Positions 45,487 to 59,780 of a DNA stretch of 64,000 bases are shown one piece after another (the stretch's first letter is position 1; each line of letters opens with the position of its first letter). Source of the DNA: Corella eumyota (taxonomy: Eukaryota; Chordata; Ascidiacea; Phlebobranchia; Corellidae); NCBI GenBank assembly GCA_963082875.1, contig OY720102.1, positions 11,258,990-11,322,989 on the forward strand. The letters run 5' to 3'. A program made the position numbers and the translations under genes. The notes below the pieces were generated by a model that was not told the origin of the DNA, searched no databases, and was given only the letters and a program-made list of their open reading frames with translations.

Positions 45487-46270
45487 CGTTGTCGACAGGA
45501 TTCGAACCTTCGCGGGCAAAGCGCAAAAGATTTCAAGTCGATTGCCTTAACGACTCGGCCACGCCAACTCGTTTGTTGGATTCTCGGAGCAGCCAGCGTG
45601 ATTTAATCAAATTATTTAAAGTTGTATTAAAACATAAAATAAAGCGTTGTCGGCATGAGTCGAACCTGCGCGGGCAGAGCCTCAAAAAACTCAAACCTAT
45701 AGCTCCACCAATCGGCCACGACAACTCTAATGTTCCATTCTAGAAGCACCTCGCGTGATTTTAATTAGTTAATTAAATTTGTATTTAAAATAAAATAATG
45801 CGTTGTCGGCAGGATTCGAACCTGACAACTGTTATGTTGGATTCTCAGAGCAGCTAGCGTGATTTAAATTAATTTTATAACAAAACTGAAATAAAAATGC
45901 GTTATCGGCTGGACTCGAACCTTCGCGGGCAGAGCCTAAAAGAAATCAAGTCTAAAATAAGTTTTTTTCCCCGAGCAGCTAGCGCGATTTTAATTAATTA
46001 TTTAAATTTGAACTAAGACTAAATAAAAAAATTCGTTGTCGGCAGGATTCGAATATGTGCGGACAGCGCCTAAAAGATTGTAAGTCTATGGCCTCGGCCA
46101 CGACAACTTTTTTGTTTACTTTTCAAGGCAACTTTAATTTCTAAAATTGTATTTATTTAATTTTTAATTAAAAAATGCAAAAAAAATGCGTTTTCGGCAG
46201 GATTCGAACTTGTGCCTGCAGAGCTGAATAGTTTCCTTTTTTATAGCCTTAACCAATCGGTCACGACAAC
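45487..46270 (-). repeat. tRNA-Ser(UGA)-derived array, unit 3
   Basis: Same six-copy layout as unit 2, beginning with the copy at 45,487-45,568. Confidence 0.8.
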
Positions 46271-46507
46271 TCTTGCTTTTCCTTCTTGAGGCAGCTAGCG
46301 TGATTTTATTCAATTATTTAAATGCTCATCCCATGGCATTGTAATTTTTTCATGGTTTTGGGGTTTTAATTATTTTTATTGGTTAAGTGTAGATTTTGGT
46401 CCCAATAAGCTAGGTATTTACAGTAATATGTGTAGATATGCTAAGTGCAGTTTCTTTACAGTTATAATTGCTGTTATTCTTTTGACCGTTTCTAACAACC
46501 AACTTTG

Positions 46508-46553
46508 TTCCTATTTGAATAAGGTATATATGCTATTTGTATAAGTTTTAAAA
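46508..46553 (+). ncRNA. Candidate SL RNA gene, unit 4 (altered Sm site)
   Basis: Leader and donor as in unit 2, but the Sm-like site reads AAGTTTTAA (46,543-46,551) instead of AATTTTTAA. A purine inside the U tract should weaken Sm-ring binding, so this copy may be impaired. Confidence 0.65.
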
Positions 46554-47334
46554 ACAGAATTTTATAAAATTTTGCTGAACAAATTGTCAAATTTTAATCA
46601 AACGAATGTTAAATTTTAACATTTTTTATCGAATTTTAATCAAACCAATCTTATTTGTGGACTAACAATTAATAAAGTTAAAAGAAAAAAGGCATATTGT
46701 TCGTATTTTTAATTTTTTAAACGTAAGCCGATAGATATTCTTTATTACAACTCAAGTTGTAGGATCACGTCTGTAAAACTACATATATGTTTAATAAATA
46801 AGCAAAAGTGATAAAAATTCGAATTGCTGGTTGTGGGTAAATGGCCAGCTGCAAATATTTGTTGCAACTTTTACGTTAATTTACTTTTGTTAATAAAGTG
46901 ATTTAAAATAATTTTTGTCGCAATTACAAAAATAATTATGGTTACTAAATTAAAGACTGTTATTGCATTTCATTAAAGAAAAGAATTACTTGCCCATTTA
47001 AAATTTATTTTATTGCTGTAACAGGTTTTGCAATATAATAACAGTTTTATATATCTAATCGTGTTATTTAAATAAAATGCATGTTAAAGGCAATACAAAA
47101 TGACATTTCCTACTTTAAAATGAACCACCCCAAAAAAGTTTAGAATACCCGAGGAAATAGTAGGACGCAAAGTACGCACAAAGTTCGCTACGCAAACACC
47201 TTGTTTAAACCAACCCAAAAAAATTGACTTAAAATCAAAGTTTCGAAAGACAATAAGGCATAAGGCTGCCAATCACAATTGGTGGCTTACTTAAGATTTA
47301 TGTTTATTAGCATCTTAACAAGGCTTTCGCACTT

Positions 47335-47417
47335 ACTGGGTTGGCCGAGTGGTTAAGGCGTTGGACTTAAGTTCCAATGGACGAATGTCCGCGTGGGTTC
47401 GAACCCCACACCCAGTA
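47335..47417 (+). tRNA. tRNA-Leu(UAA), unit 4
   Basis: Identical to the unit 3 gene. Confidence 0.95.
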
Positions 47418-48708
47418 ATTTCATTTTAACTTGATTTATTTTAAAAAAAATGACATTTGGTTCAAAACCGTTTAAACCTTTTTTTTATAAAAAAAACTTA
47501 CACAGTAAATTAAAATATAACCTTTATAATAACTAGACTAAATTTCAGCAAACAAACACGCATCGATGTCGTATAATATAATCAAACTAAATTTAAAAGC
47601 AAAATATTTATCTTATTTTTTATTAATCAAGCAAATATTTAAGCATAATTGACAATAAAATACCTATGTTTATACCCAAAGTAAAAATCATGAACCTTTA
47701 CCACTTTAAGTAAAATGTTTTTGATATTTTGAGCATTTGCTTGAACAAATAAACGCTGTAAAAGACTCTTGTAGGGAGTGAGGTCAAGAAAATTTTAATC
47801 CTAAAAAGTATCGACTGAAACTGTGCTCCTTGGTCTGGTGACAATGTTGACGGTAATAAATCTTGCTAGTAAGCATTTGCAAGTTTTATTGCAAAGCGTT
47901 GCAAAACCGATTAACGCTACCACTATTCAGACTTTGCAATATAAGGATGTTTTATCTAGGCACCTCCTTGTTTGTTATCACAAAACCAATCACTTACCGA
48001 ATTGGAAAATTGGCTTCTTATGTTCTTTCTATCCGAGAATATCCCTAGTTAAAAATTATTTTCAGAAAAAGAATACTTACATTTTGTGTATGAAAATTAA
48101 ATTTGTTGTTTAAAAACTACATCTTGACTTATTCAGCTTCTCATTTTTTAAGTTTTTTTACAATTAAACAACAACTAGAAATATAAGACGTCTTATAATA
48201 CACATGGCTTTGTTTCGCTGCGATGCAATTTTATCGTTATTAATCGTGTTTTTAAAAAACAAAGTAAACTTATTAACCCAACGAGTATGTTTTACGATTT
48301 TGTACAGTATGCAATAAAACCGCTTCAAATAGCGTATAAAAAAATTATATGTAATTTTTTTATTACATACATTTCCTACTCTTTATTGCCACTTTTTTAT
48401 TATTCACGAAGCCCAATCACTACTTTAACCTAATCCAATTGTTTATTTTTGTTTTATTAATTGTAAAATGATTTAAAAAAAATTAGGCAAGGGTCACCCT
48501 TTCCTATGCAAAAAGGTACAAATTTTTTGCCCTTTTATTCAACGTCACAATGCCATTGTGAAATGAAACCGACTTTATCAATTACATCGTGTGATTCAAT
48601 TAGCAACCGTAACTCTGTGTGTGATGAAAAGTGAACAAATAAATATGTCTTAAGCATAAATAAGTATTTCACGTACTTAAAGTAGGAAAAATTTTGCTAA
48701 ATAAAATA

Positions 48709-48781
48709 CGAGCGCGCCAGGACTCGAACCTGGAATCTTCTGCTCCGTAGGCAGACGCGTTATCCTTTGCGCCACGCACCC
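48709..48781 (-). tRNA. tRNA-Arg(ACG), unit 4
   Basis: As unit 3 with a single D-loop change (CAAAGG for CAATGG), shared with units 5 and 6. Confidence 0.93.
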
Positions 48782-50815
48782 GCACTGTCAAATTTGATAA
48801 ATAATGTTTTGTTAATTAAAACTTTAAAAATGTTAAGTCTGTCCAAACAAAAAACAAAATAATGGGCATGCTTCCCCAGAAACTTTTTGAATTTATTTGC
48901 TGTAAACACGCTATTTTTAGATTTAATAGTTAATTGTTTAAAATAAAGGCCCTTTCACACGGCGTACGCAAAATTTATTTATTATTGTCTATTTCCTATA
49001 TAATTTAAAACGTATTTTGTATATTTCAAATTCTCATTTTAATAGAGCTTGAATTGACACAATAAAAAGCAAAGTAGCATAACAGATTTATTTTATTATA
49101 AGCGTCTATTAAGTTTAAAACTAAAAACTTTGGGGAAATAATGGTGCAAGTTATGTAACAACTGACAATAGATTTCAACGAAAAAATTTATAAACAATTT
49201 ATTAATTTTCTTGTTCATCTTGTCAGCTCTTCTATAAAATAACACGATATATTATTAAGCAATGTAATTAAGACACCTCAGATTATAAAGTTTTTGTTGA
49301 TAATCTATTTAACTTTTCTTTCGAATAAATATTCTTTTACCTCTACATACTTAAATCTCCACCACCCCCCTCCCTCCTCCTTTTCCTAGCCATCCTTTCT
49401 CTTCTCTATACAATCACAACATCACCCCATGTTTATGTTGTTGTCCTACTCTTATTGTTCAAGTGTTTGTGTAATGTACATAAATAGCCTAAGTTTGCAA
49501 TAAAAATAGGCAACCTTACTTTTGTTAGTGTATTCCATCAACACAGTTTTAATATTAAACAGACAGACAGAAAAGTGTATTTAATGACTGTTGCACTTAC
49601 CAAATGCTTCTGCAAAATGATGTCGAACTAAGCTATTAGCTGCAAATAACTAAAATATTCCTCGATTACAAAAGTTTAATTAACTTCTTGCATACCAAAA
49701 TATGCACATCACAAAATGTCAGCGGTTCGATAAAGTTAGTTAGAATTCGCCCTTTTTTAACACTTTGTAGAAACTCTACAGGAAGCAAATAATAAAATTT
49801 TGCGCTTTTGTTGAAAAATATGGTAACTTTAATTTTATTTTTTTTGTTTCATTAATAATTTACTTAATTTTTTGATGTGTTTACATTTAAGTTACTTTTA
49901 ATTACTTGCATTTATTTTCGTTATTTTAAACCCTGCGTCAGAATTACTGTGACAACCATTTAATAGGGCATTCTTTTTTTTAACAAAAAACCATAGCAGC
50001 TTTTTAAAGTCAAATGGTAAATTTATATTTTAAGTGCTATTTTTGCTTTTTTCTTTTAAAAAACACAGCTAAAATAAGTTTTTTTTAAGATATTAGAAAT
50101 TAAGTTGTCATTAAGGTTGATTGGTATGTAACTTATTTAAAATAAATTCACATAAACTTACTTTAATTTTAATAAAAAAAATATTTGATGTTGATTTAAT
50201 ACGAAATTTTATGTGCTGACAAGCTTTGACTTTCTTTTTTCGATGTCAAAAGTATATCGAATGCTTTTAATTATAACTTGTTTATGAAATTTGCAGTTTA
50301 TATTTAACATTTCTTGTCGCACAAAAATTTATCTGTTTTTTTTCTGGTATTGATTCATATTTTAATCTAGTCATTTACGCTTCATATTAAGTGCATATAC
50401 TTAAATTAAACCCGGCAATTTAGTTTTACTAAACGGACGCCACCAAACAAACATGGATTTGGACTTCAAAGTAAATTTAGTGTTAATTTTTTTTAAATAG
50501 TCGGAATCCCATATTCTTGTACACAACCAATCATTAAGAACAATCAAAATTATTAAATTTGCTACTTGTGCAAAAACATTGCACAAAATATCAAAAAAAA
50601 TAATAAAATTTAGTCGACTTTTTTTATATTCGCGAGTTAGAATTTGCATAAGCTGTTAATTACAGTCGGAAGATAAACAATAGCCTAATTTAACATAAAC
50701 GTCATGATAGGTTTACAAATCTTCGTGGTGTTTAAAGTTTAACGTATTATTTTAAAGTAATCAGAAGATTTTTTTTTAAAAATAACAACCAACTTCATGA
50801 TAGTAAAATAACATT

Positions 50816-50887
50816 AGGCGTTTCTGGAGATTGAACCCAGGATCTCCTGTTTACGAGACAGACGCTTTACCACTAAGCTATGAAGCC
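50816..50887 (-). tRNA. tRNA-Thr(CGU)-like, unit 4 (decayed acceptor)
   Basis: Identical to the unit 3 copy. Confidence 0.8.
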
Positions 50888-51540
50888 TTGGTGACTAAAT
50901 AAATAAAATACTGATTCGATTCAAAAGTTTTTTTAAACAAGTTAAAATTTGTTATTACTAATTATGCAATCCTGTCTGGTAATGTTCAGGCAAGTGGTGG
51001 GCAATATAAGGGAGTTTTGAAAAAAACACAGACCTTTAAGATTTTTTCTGCAATTTAGTCCACCATCTAGCAAAAAAAGTAGTTTATCAACCTTTAAGAT
51101 TAATGGAAAAATACAGATTCTTTAACTTCCATTAAATCAATCATCTGATTTTGGATTTATAAAATTATTTTTGTCTTTTAAAGATGTTTAAAAGAAGCTG
51201 GTAATGCACATGTTTACGTTTGTAAAACTGTTTTAATATATTTATATTGAAAAGGGTGATATCCCATACAATTATTTTTTTTTTAAAACGCAATAATTGT
51301 GTCAAAGTAATTTTAAATTCATCATCACAACAAGCAAAAATACTTACAACTAGATTTATTTGATAAATAAAATACGATTTAAAATAATTTCATCATTTTT
51401 GAAATTAATCTCTATTAATAAATAAAGATAATCATAAACATAAATTAATTATGATTATCAACTAAATTATTAAATCAAATTTTATGTATTTAATTATTAG
51501 ATAAATGTTTATCATTATTATTTTCTTTTTAATTTAAAAG

Positions 51541-52223
51541 ATTGCGGTTCGAGTCCACCTAGGGTCAAATATATAATCGCCTTTTTTACAATTTTGCTTT
51601 GCAAATTTGATAGAAATGTCGCAAATCAGTCGTTTCTGTGTCCCAATCATTGGCGCGTTTAGCTCTTTAACCGAAAAGTTGGAGGTTCGACCCCCCCCCC
51701 CCCCAAGAACGAAACTAGTTTTTTCTCATTTTTATTATTATAATTTTGCTTTGCAAATTTAATAGAAGTGTCGCGAATTAGTCGTATTTGTGTCGCAATA
51801 GATTGGCGCGTTTTGCTTTTAACCGCAAGGTTGAAGGTTCGGGCCCATTTATGAACGAAATATATAATTACATTTTAATTGTATTAATTTTGCTTTGCAA
51901 ATTTAAACAAAGTGGGCGAAATAATTGTCTCTGTCGCGCAATCGGTTAGGGCGTTCAGCTGTTAGGAGAAAGTTTGAAGGTTTAAGTCCACCAAGGGCCA
52001 AATTTATTTTGTTACATTTTTTTATTATAATTTTGATCTCTAAATTTAGACCAAGTGTGCCAAAAAATGTCGTCTCTATGGCGCAATCAGTTAGCGAGTT
52101 CGTCTGTTAACCGAAAGGTCGGTTGTTCGAGTCCACCCAAGGTCAAATATATTTTGTTACATTTTTATTATTATAATTTTAATCTTTAGATTCAATTCAA
52201 CTGTAGCAATGAATGTCGTCTCT

Positions 52224-52284
<61 letters not shown>

Positions 52285-52400
52285 AGTGACGATTTTTTGT
52301 TTGCTTCATTTTTATTACTATAATAATGTTTTGCAAATTTCATAAAAATGTCGCGAATCAGTTGTTGTTGTGTTGCAATCGTTGGCGCAATTGGCTATTA
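51541..52400 (+). repeat. tRNA-Asn tandem array, unit 4
   Basis: Same layout as units 2 and 3. The C run in the first decayed copy is longer here (51,690-51,703), so it varies between units like a microsatellite. Confidence 0.85.
52218..52291 (+). tRNA. tRNA-Asn(GUU), unit 4 (one acceptor mismatch)
   Basis: Identical tRNA sequence to the unit 3 copy, with the same single acceptor mismatch. Confidence 0.88.
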
Positions 52401-53112
52401 ACTATTAACTTCCATTAAATCAATCATCTGATTTTGAATTTATAAAATTATTTCCGTTTTTTAAAGATGTTAAAAAAAAGCTGGTGATGCACATGTTAAC
52501 GTTTGTAAAACTGTTTTAATATATTTATATTAAAAAGGGTGATATCCCATACAATTATTTTTTTTTAAAGAACGCAATAATTGTGTCAAAGTAATTTGAA
52601 AATCATTATTACAACAAGCAAAAATACTTACAACTGGATTTATTTGATAAATAAAATACGATTTAAAATCATTTGATCATTTTTAAAATTAATTTCTATT
52701 AATAAATAAAGATAATCATAAACATAAATTAATTAAGATTATCAACTAAATTATTAAATCAAATTTTATGTATTTAATTATTAGATAAATGTTTATCATT
52801 ATTTTCTTTTTAATTTAAAAGATTGCGGTTCGAGTCCACCCAGGGTCAAATATATAATCGTCTTCTTTTACAATTTTGCTTTGCAAATTTGATAGAAATG
52901 TCGCAAATCAGTCGTTTCTGTGTCGCAATCATTGGCGCGTTTAGCTCTTTAACCGAAAAGTTGGAGGTTCGCACGATCAGTAAAAGTTTTATTATGAAGG
53001 TACTGTCCAACGATATCCACTGAACAACGTTACTTATTTTTTGTGGATAAACTCTTTGTTCCCTTTAAGGCAGCTAGCGTAATTTTAGTTAAAAAATTAG
53101 TAAAAAAAAATC

Positions 53113-53896
53113 CGTTGTCGACAGGATTCGAACCTTCGCGGGCAAAGCGCAAAAGATTTCAAGTCGATTGCCTTAACGACTCGGCCACGCCAACTCGTTT
53201 GTTGGATTCTCGGAGCAGCCAGCGTGATTTAATCAAATTATTTAAAGTTGTATTAAAACATAAAATAAAGCGTTGTCGGCATGAGTCGAACCTGCGCGGG
53301 CAGAGCCTCAAAAAACTCAAACCTATAGCTCCACCAATCGGCCACGACAACTCTAATGTTCCATTCTAGAAGCACCTCGCGTGATTTTAATTAGTTAATT
53401 AAATTTGTATTTAAAATAAAATAATGCGTTGTCGGCAGGATTCGAACCTGACAACTGTTATGTTGGATTCTCAGAGCAGCTAGCGTGATTTAAATTAATT
53501 TTATAACAAAACTGAAATAAAAATGCGTTATCGGCTGGACTCGAACCTTCGCGGGCAGAGCCTAAAAGAAATCAAGTCTAAAATAAGTTTTTTTCCCCGA
53601 GCAGCTAGCGCGATTTTAATTAATTATTTAAATTTGAACTAAGACTAAATAAAAAAATTCGTTGTCGGCAGGATTCGAATATGTGCGGACAGCGCCTAAA
53701 AGATTGTAAGTCTATGGCCTCGGCCACGACAACTTTTTTGTTTACTTTTCAAGGCAACTTTAATTTCTAAAATTGTATTTATTTAATTTTTAATTAAAAA
53801 ATGCAAAAAAAATGCGTTTTCGGCAGGATTCGAACTTGTGCCTGCAGAGCTGAATAGTTTCCTTTTTTATAGCCTTAACCAATCGGTCACGACAAC
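53113..53896 (-). repeat. tRNA-Ser(UGA)-derived array, unit 4
   Basis: Same six-copy layout, practically identical to unit 3. Confidence 0.8.
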
Positions 53897-54133
53897 TCTT
53901 GCTTTTCCTTCTTGAGGCAGCTAGCGTGATTTTATTCAATTATTTAAATGCTCATCCCATGGCATTGTAATTTTTTCATGGTTTTGGGGTTTTAATTATT
54001 TTTATTGGTTAAGTGTAGATTTTGGTCCCAATAAGCTAGGTATTTACAGTAATATGTGTAGATATGCTAAGTGCAGTTTCTTTACAGTTATAATTGCTGT
54101 TATTCTTTTGACCGTTTCTAACAACCAACTTTG

Positions 54134-54179
54134 TTCCTATTTGAATAAGGTATATATGCTATTTGTATAATTTTTAAAA
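54134..54179 (+). ncRNA. Candidate SL RNA gene, unit 5
   Basis: Same leader, donor and intact Sm-like site as unit 2. Confidence 0.7.
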
Positions 54180-54960
54180 ACAGAATTTTATAAAATTTTG
54201 CTGAACAAATTGTCAAATTTTAATCAAACGAATGTTAAATTTTAACATTTTTTATCGAATTTTAATCAAACCAATCTTATTTGTGGACTAACAATTAATA
54301 AAGTTAAAAGAAAAAAGGCATATTGTTCGTATTTTTAATTTTTTAAACGTAAGCCGATAGATATTCTTTATTACAACTCAAGTTGTAGGATCACGTCTGT
54401 AAAACTACATATATGTTTAATAAATAAGCAAAAGTGATAAAAATTCGAATTGCTGGTTGTGGGTAAATGGCCAGCTGCAAATATTTGTTGCAACTTTTAC
54501 GTTAATTTACTTTTGTTAATAAAGTGATTTAAAATAATTTTTGTCGCAATTACAAAAATAATTATGGTTACTAAATTAAAGACTGTTATTGCATTTCATT
54601 AAAGAAAAGAATTACTTGCCCATTTAAAATTTATTTTATTGCTGTAACAGGTTTTGCAATATAATAACAGTTTTATATATCTAATCGTGTTATTTAAATA
54701 AAATGCATGTTAAAGGCAATACAAAATGACATTTCCTACTTTAAAATGAACCACCCCAAAAAAGTTTAGAATACCCGAGGAAATAGTAGGACGCAAAGTA
54801 CGCACAAAGTTCGCTACGCAAACACCTTGTTTAAACCAACCAAAAAAAATTGACTTAAAATCAAAGTTTCGAAAGACAATAAGGCATAAGGCTGCCAATC
54901 ACAATTGGTGGCTTACTTAAGATTTATGTTTATTAGCATCTTAACAAGGCTTTCGCACTT

Positions 54961-55043
54961 ACTGGGTTGGCCGAGTGGTTAAGGCGTTGGACTTAAGTTC
55001 CAATGGACGAATGTCCGCGTGGGTTCGAACCCCACACCCAGTA
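54961..55043 (+). tRNA. tRNA-Leu(UAA), unit 5
   Basis: Identical to the unit 3 gene. Confidence 0.95.
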
Positions 55044-56334
55044 ATTTCATTTTAACTTGATTTATTTTAAAAAAAATGACATTTGGTTCAAAACCGTTTA
55101 AACCTTTTTTTTATAAAAAAAACTTACACAGTAAATTAAAATATAACCTTTATAATAACTAGACTAAATTTCAGCAAACAAACACGCATCGATGTCGTAT
55201 AATATAATCAAACTAAATTTAAAAGCAAAATATTTATCTTATTTTTTATTAATCAAGCAAATATTTAAGCATAATTGACAATAAAATACCTATGTTTATA
55301 CCCAAAGTAAAAATCATGAACCTTTACCACTTTAAGTAAAATGTTTTTGATATTTTGAGCATTTGCTTGAACAAATAAACGCTGTAAAAGACTCTTGTAG
55401 GGAGTGAGGTCAAGAAAATTTTAATCCTAAAAAGTATCGACTGAAACTGTGCTCCTTGGTCTGGTGACAATGTTGACGGTAATAAATCTTGCTAGTAAGC
55501 ATTTGCAAGTTTTATTGCAAAGCGTTGCAAAACCGATTAACGCTACCACTATTCAGACTTTGCAATATAAGGATGTTTTATCTAGGCACCTCCTTGTTTG
55601 TTATCACAAAACCAATCACTTACCGAATTGGAAAATTGGCTTCTTATGTTCTTTCTATCCGAGAATATCCCTAGTTAAAAATTATTTTCAGAAAAAGAAT
55701 ACTTACATTTTGTGTATGAAAATTAAATTTGTTGTTTAAAAACTACATCTTGACTTATTCAGCTTCTCATTTTTTAAGTTTTTTTACAATTAAACAACAA
55801 CTAGAAATATAAGACGTCTTATAATACACATGGCTTTGTTTCGCTGCGATGCAATTTTATCGTTATTAATCGTGTTTTTAAAAAACAAAGTAAACTTATT
55901 AACCCAACGAGTATGTTTTACGATTTTGTACAGTATGCAATAAAACCGCTTCAAATAGCGTATAAAAAAATTATATGTAATTTTTTTATTACATACATTT
56001 CCTACTCTTTATTGCCACTTTTTTATTATTCACGAAGCCCAATCACTACTTTAACCTAATCCAATTGTTTATTTTTGTTTTATTAATTGTAAAATGATTT
56101 AAAAAAAATTAGGCAAGGGTCACCCTTTCCTATGCAAAAAGGTACAAATTTTTTGCCCTTTTATTCAACGTCACAATGCCATTGTGAAATGAAACCGACT
56201 TTATCAATTACATCGTGTGATTCAATTAGCAACCGTAACTCTGTGTGTGATGAAAAGTGAACAAATAAATATGTCTTAAGCATAAATAAGTATTTCACGT
56301 ACTTAAAGTAGGAAAAATTTTGCTAAATAAAATA

Positions 56335-56407
56335 CGAGCGCGCCAGGACTCGAACCTGGAATCTTCTGCTCCGTAGGCAGACGCGTTATCCTTTGCGCCA
56401 CGCACCC
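56335..56407 (-). tRNA. tRNA-Arg(ACG), unit 5
   Basis: Identical to the unit 4 gene. Confidence 0.93.
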
Positions 56408-58441
56408 GCACTGTCAAATTTGATAAATAATGTTTTGTTAATTAAAACTTTAAAAATGTTAAGTCTGTCCAAACAAAAAACAAAATAATGGGCATGCTTC
56501 CCCAGAAACTTTTTGAATTTATTTGCTGTAAACACGCTATTTTTAGATTTAATAGTTAATTGTTTAAAATAAAGGCCCTTTCACACGGCGTACGCAAAAT
56601 TTATTTATTATTGTCTATTTCCTATATAATTTAAAACGTATTTTGTATATTTCAAATTCTCATTTTAATAGAGCTTGAATTGACACAATAAAAAGCAAAG
56701 TAGCATAACAGATTTATTTTATTATAAGCGTCTATTAAGTTTAAAACTAAAAACTTTGGGGAAATAATGGTGCAAGTTATGTAACAACTGACAATAGATT
56801 TCAACGAAAAAATTTATAAACAATTTATTAATTTTCTTGTTCATCTTGTCAGCTCTTCTATAAAATAACACGATATATTATTAAGCAATGTAATTAAGAC
56901 ACCTCAGATTATAAAGTTTTTGTTGATAATCTATTTAACTTTTCTTTCGAATAAATATTCTTTTACCTCTACATACTTAAATCTCCACCACCCCCCTCCC
57001 TCCTCCTTTTCCTAGCCATCCTTTCTCTTCTCTATACAATCACAACATCACCCCATGTTTATGTTGTTGTCCTACTCTTATTGTTCAAGTGTTTGTGTAA
57101 TGTACATAAATAGCCTAAGTTTGCAATAAAAATAGGCAACCTTACTTTTGTTAGTGTATTCCATCAACACAGTTTTAATATTAAACAGACAGACAGAAAA
57201 GTGTATTTAATGACTGTTGCACTTACCAAATGCTTCTGCAAAATGATGTCGAACTAAGCTATTAGCTGCAAATAACTAAAATATTCCTCGATTACAAAAG
57301 TTTAATTAACTTCTTGCATACCAAAATATGCACATCACAAAATGTCAGCGGTTCGATAAAGTTAGTTAGAATTCGCCCTTTTTTAACACTTTGTAGAAAC
57401 TCTACAGGAAGCAAATAATAAAATTTTGCGCTTTTGTTGAAAAATATGGTAACTTTAATTTTATTTTTTTTGTTTCATTAATAATTTACTTAATTTTTTG
57501 ATGTGTTTACATTTAAGTTACTTTTAATTACTTGCATTTATTTTCGTTATTTTAAACCCTGCGTCAGAATTATTGTGACAACCATTTAATAGGGCATTCT
57601 TTTTTTTAACAAAAAACCATAGCAGCTTTTTAAAGTCAAATGGTAAATTTATATTTTAAGTGCTATTTTTGCTTTTTTCTTTTAAAAAACACAGCTAAAA
57701 TAAGTTTTTTTTAAGATATTAGAAATTAAGTTGTCATTAAGGTTGATTGGTATGTAACTTATTTAAAATAAATTCACATAAACTTACTTTAATTTTAATA
57801 AAAAAAATATTTGATGTTGATTTAATACGAAATTTTATGTGCTGACAAGCTTTGACTTTCTTTTTTCGATGTCAAAAGTATATCGAATGCTTTTAATTAT
57901 AACTTGTTTATGAAATTTGCAGTTTATATTTAACATTTCTTGTCGCACAAAAATTTATCTGTTTTTTTTCTGGTATTGATTCATATTTTAATCTAGTCAT
58001 TTACGCTTCATATTAAGTGCATATACTTAAATTAAACCCGGCAATTTAGTTTTACTAAACGGACGCCACCAAACAAACATGGATTTGGACTTCAAAGTAA
58101 ATTTAGTGTTAATTTTTTTTAAATAGTCGGAATCCCATATTCTTGTACACAACCAATCATTAAGAACAATCAAAATTATTAAATTTGCTACTTGTGCAAA
58201 AACATTGCACAAAATATCAAAAAAAATAATAAAATTTAGTCGACTTTTTTTATATTCGCGAGTTAGAATTTGCATAAGCTGTTAATTACAGTCGGAAGAT
58301 AAACAATAGCCTAATTTAACATAAACGTCATGATAGGTTTACAAATCTTCGTGGTGTTTAAAGTTTAACGTATTATTTTAAAGTAATCAGAAGATTTTTT
58401 TTTAAAAATAACAACCAACTTCATGATAGTAAAATAACATT

Positions 58442-58513
58442 AGGCGTTTCTGGAGATTGAACCCAGGATCTCCTGTTTACGAGACAGACGCTTTACCACT
58501 AAGCTATGAAGCC
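58442..58513 (-). tRNA. tRNA-Thr(CGU)-like, unit 5 (decayed acceptor)
   Basis: Identical to the unit 3 copy. Confidence 0.8.
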
Positions 58514-59164
58514 TTGGTGACTAAATAAATAAAATACTGATTCGATTCAAAAGTTTTTTTAAACAAGTTAAAATTTGTTATTACTAATTATGCAATCCTG
58601 TCTGGTAATGTTCAGGCAAGTGGTGGGCAATATAAGGGAGTTTTGAAAAAAACACAGACCTTTAAGATTTTTTCTGCAATTTAGTCCACCATCTAGCAAA
58701 AAAAGTAGTTTATCAACCTTTAAGATTAATGGAAAAATACAGATTCTTTAACTTCCATTAAATCAATCATCTGATTTTGGATTTATAAAATTATTTTTGT
58801 CTTTTAAAGATGTTTAAAAGAAGCTGGTAATGCACATGTTTACGTTTGTAAAACTGTTTTAATATATTTATATTGAAAAGGGTGATATCCCATACAATTA
58901 TTTTTTTTTTAAAACGCAATAATTGTGTCAAAGTAATTTTAAATTCATCATCACAACAAGCAAAAATACTTACAACTAGATTTATTTGATAAATAAAATA
59001 CGATTTAAAATAATTTCATCATTTTTGAAATTAATCTCTATTAATAAATAAAGATAATCATAAACATAAATTAATTATGATTATCAACTAAATTATTAAA
59101 TCAAATTTTATGTATTTAATTATTAGATAAATGTTTATCATTATTATTTTCTTTTTAATTTAAA

Positions 59165-59780
59165 AGATTGCGGTTCGAGTCCACCTAGGGTCAAATATAT
59201 AATCGCCTTTTTTACAATTTTGCTTTGCAAATTTGATAGAAATGTCGCAAATCAGTCGTTTCTGTGTCCCAATCATTGGCGCGTTTAGCTCTTTAACCGA
59301 AAAGTTGGAGGTTCGACCCCCCCCCCCCCAAGAACGAAACTAGTTTTTTCTCATTTTTATTATTATAATTTTGCTTTGCAAATTTAACAGAAGTGTCGCG
59401 AATTAGTCGTATTTGTGTCGCAATAGATTGGCGCGTTTTGCTCTTAACCGCAAGGTTGAAGGTTCGGGCCCATTCATGAACGAAATATATAATTACATTT
59501 TTATTGTATTAATTTTGCTTTGCAAATTTAAACAAAGTGGGCGAAATAATCATCTCTGTCGCGCAATCGGTTAGGGCGTTCAGCTGTTAGGAGAAAGTTT
59601 GAAGGTTTAAGTCCACCAAGGGTCAATTTTATTTTGTTAAACATTTCTATTATTATAATTTTGATCTTGCTTCATTTTTATTACCATAATAATGTTTTGC
59701 AAATTTAATAAAAATGTCGCGAATCAGTTGTTGTTGTGTTGCAATGGTTGGCGCATTTGTGTATTAACCGAAATGTCAAC
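59165..59780 (+). repeat. tRNA-Asn-derived array, unit 5 (no intact copy)
   Basis: Hybrid of block A (left) and block B (right). Only decayed copies remain (~59,265, ~59,410, ~59,550, ~59,730). The intact gene was lost with the deleted segment. Confidence 0.8.

Larger units (their letters stand above)
38817..46440. repeat. SL-tRNA tandem unit 3 (7.62 kb)
   Basis: Nearly identical to units 4-6 and very close to unit 2. Relative to unit 2 about 1.15 kb is missing. Block B's first Asn-like copy is joined at 45,344/45,345 directly to the sequence upstream of the Ser array, removing the tRNA-Thr(AGU)-like copy. Confidence 0.92.
46441..54066. repeat. SL-tRNA tandem unit 4 (7.63 kb)
   Basis: Same deletion junction as unit 3 (at 52,970/52,971) and nearly identical sequence, so the two derive from one duplicated unit. 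Private change: a base substitution in the SL Sm-like site. Confidence 0.92.
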
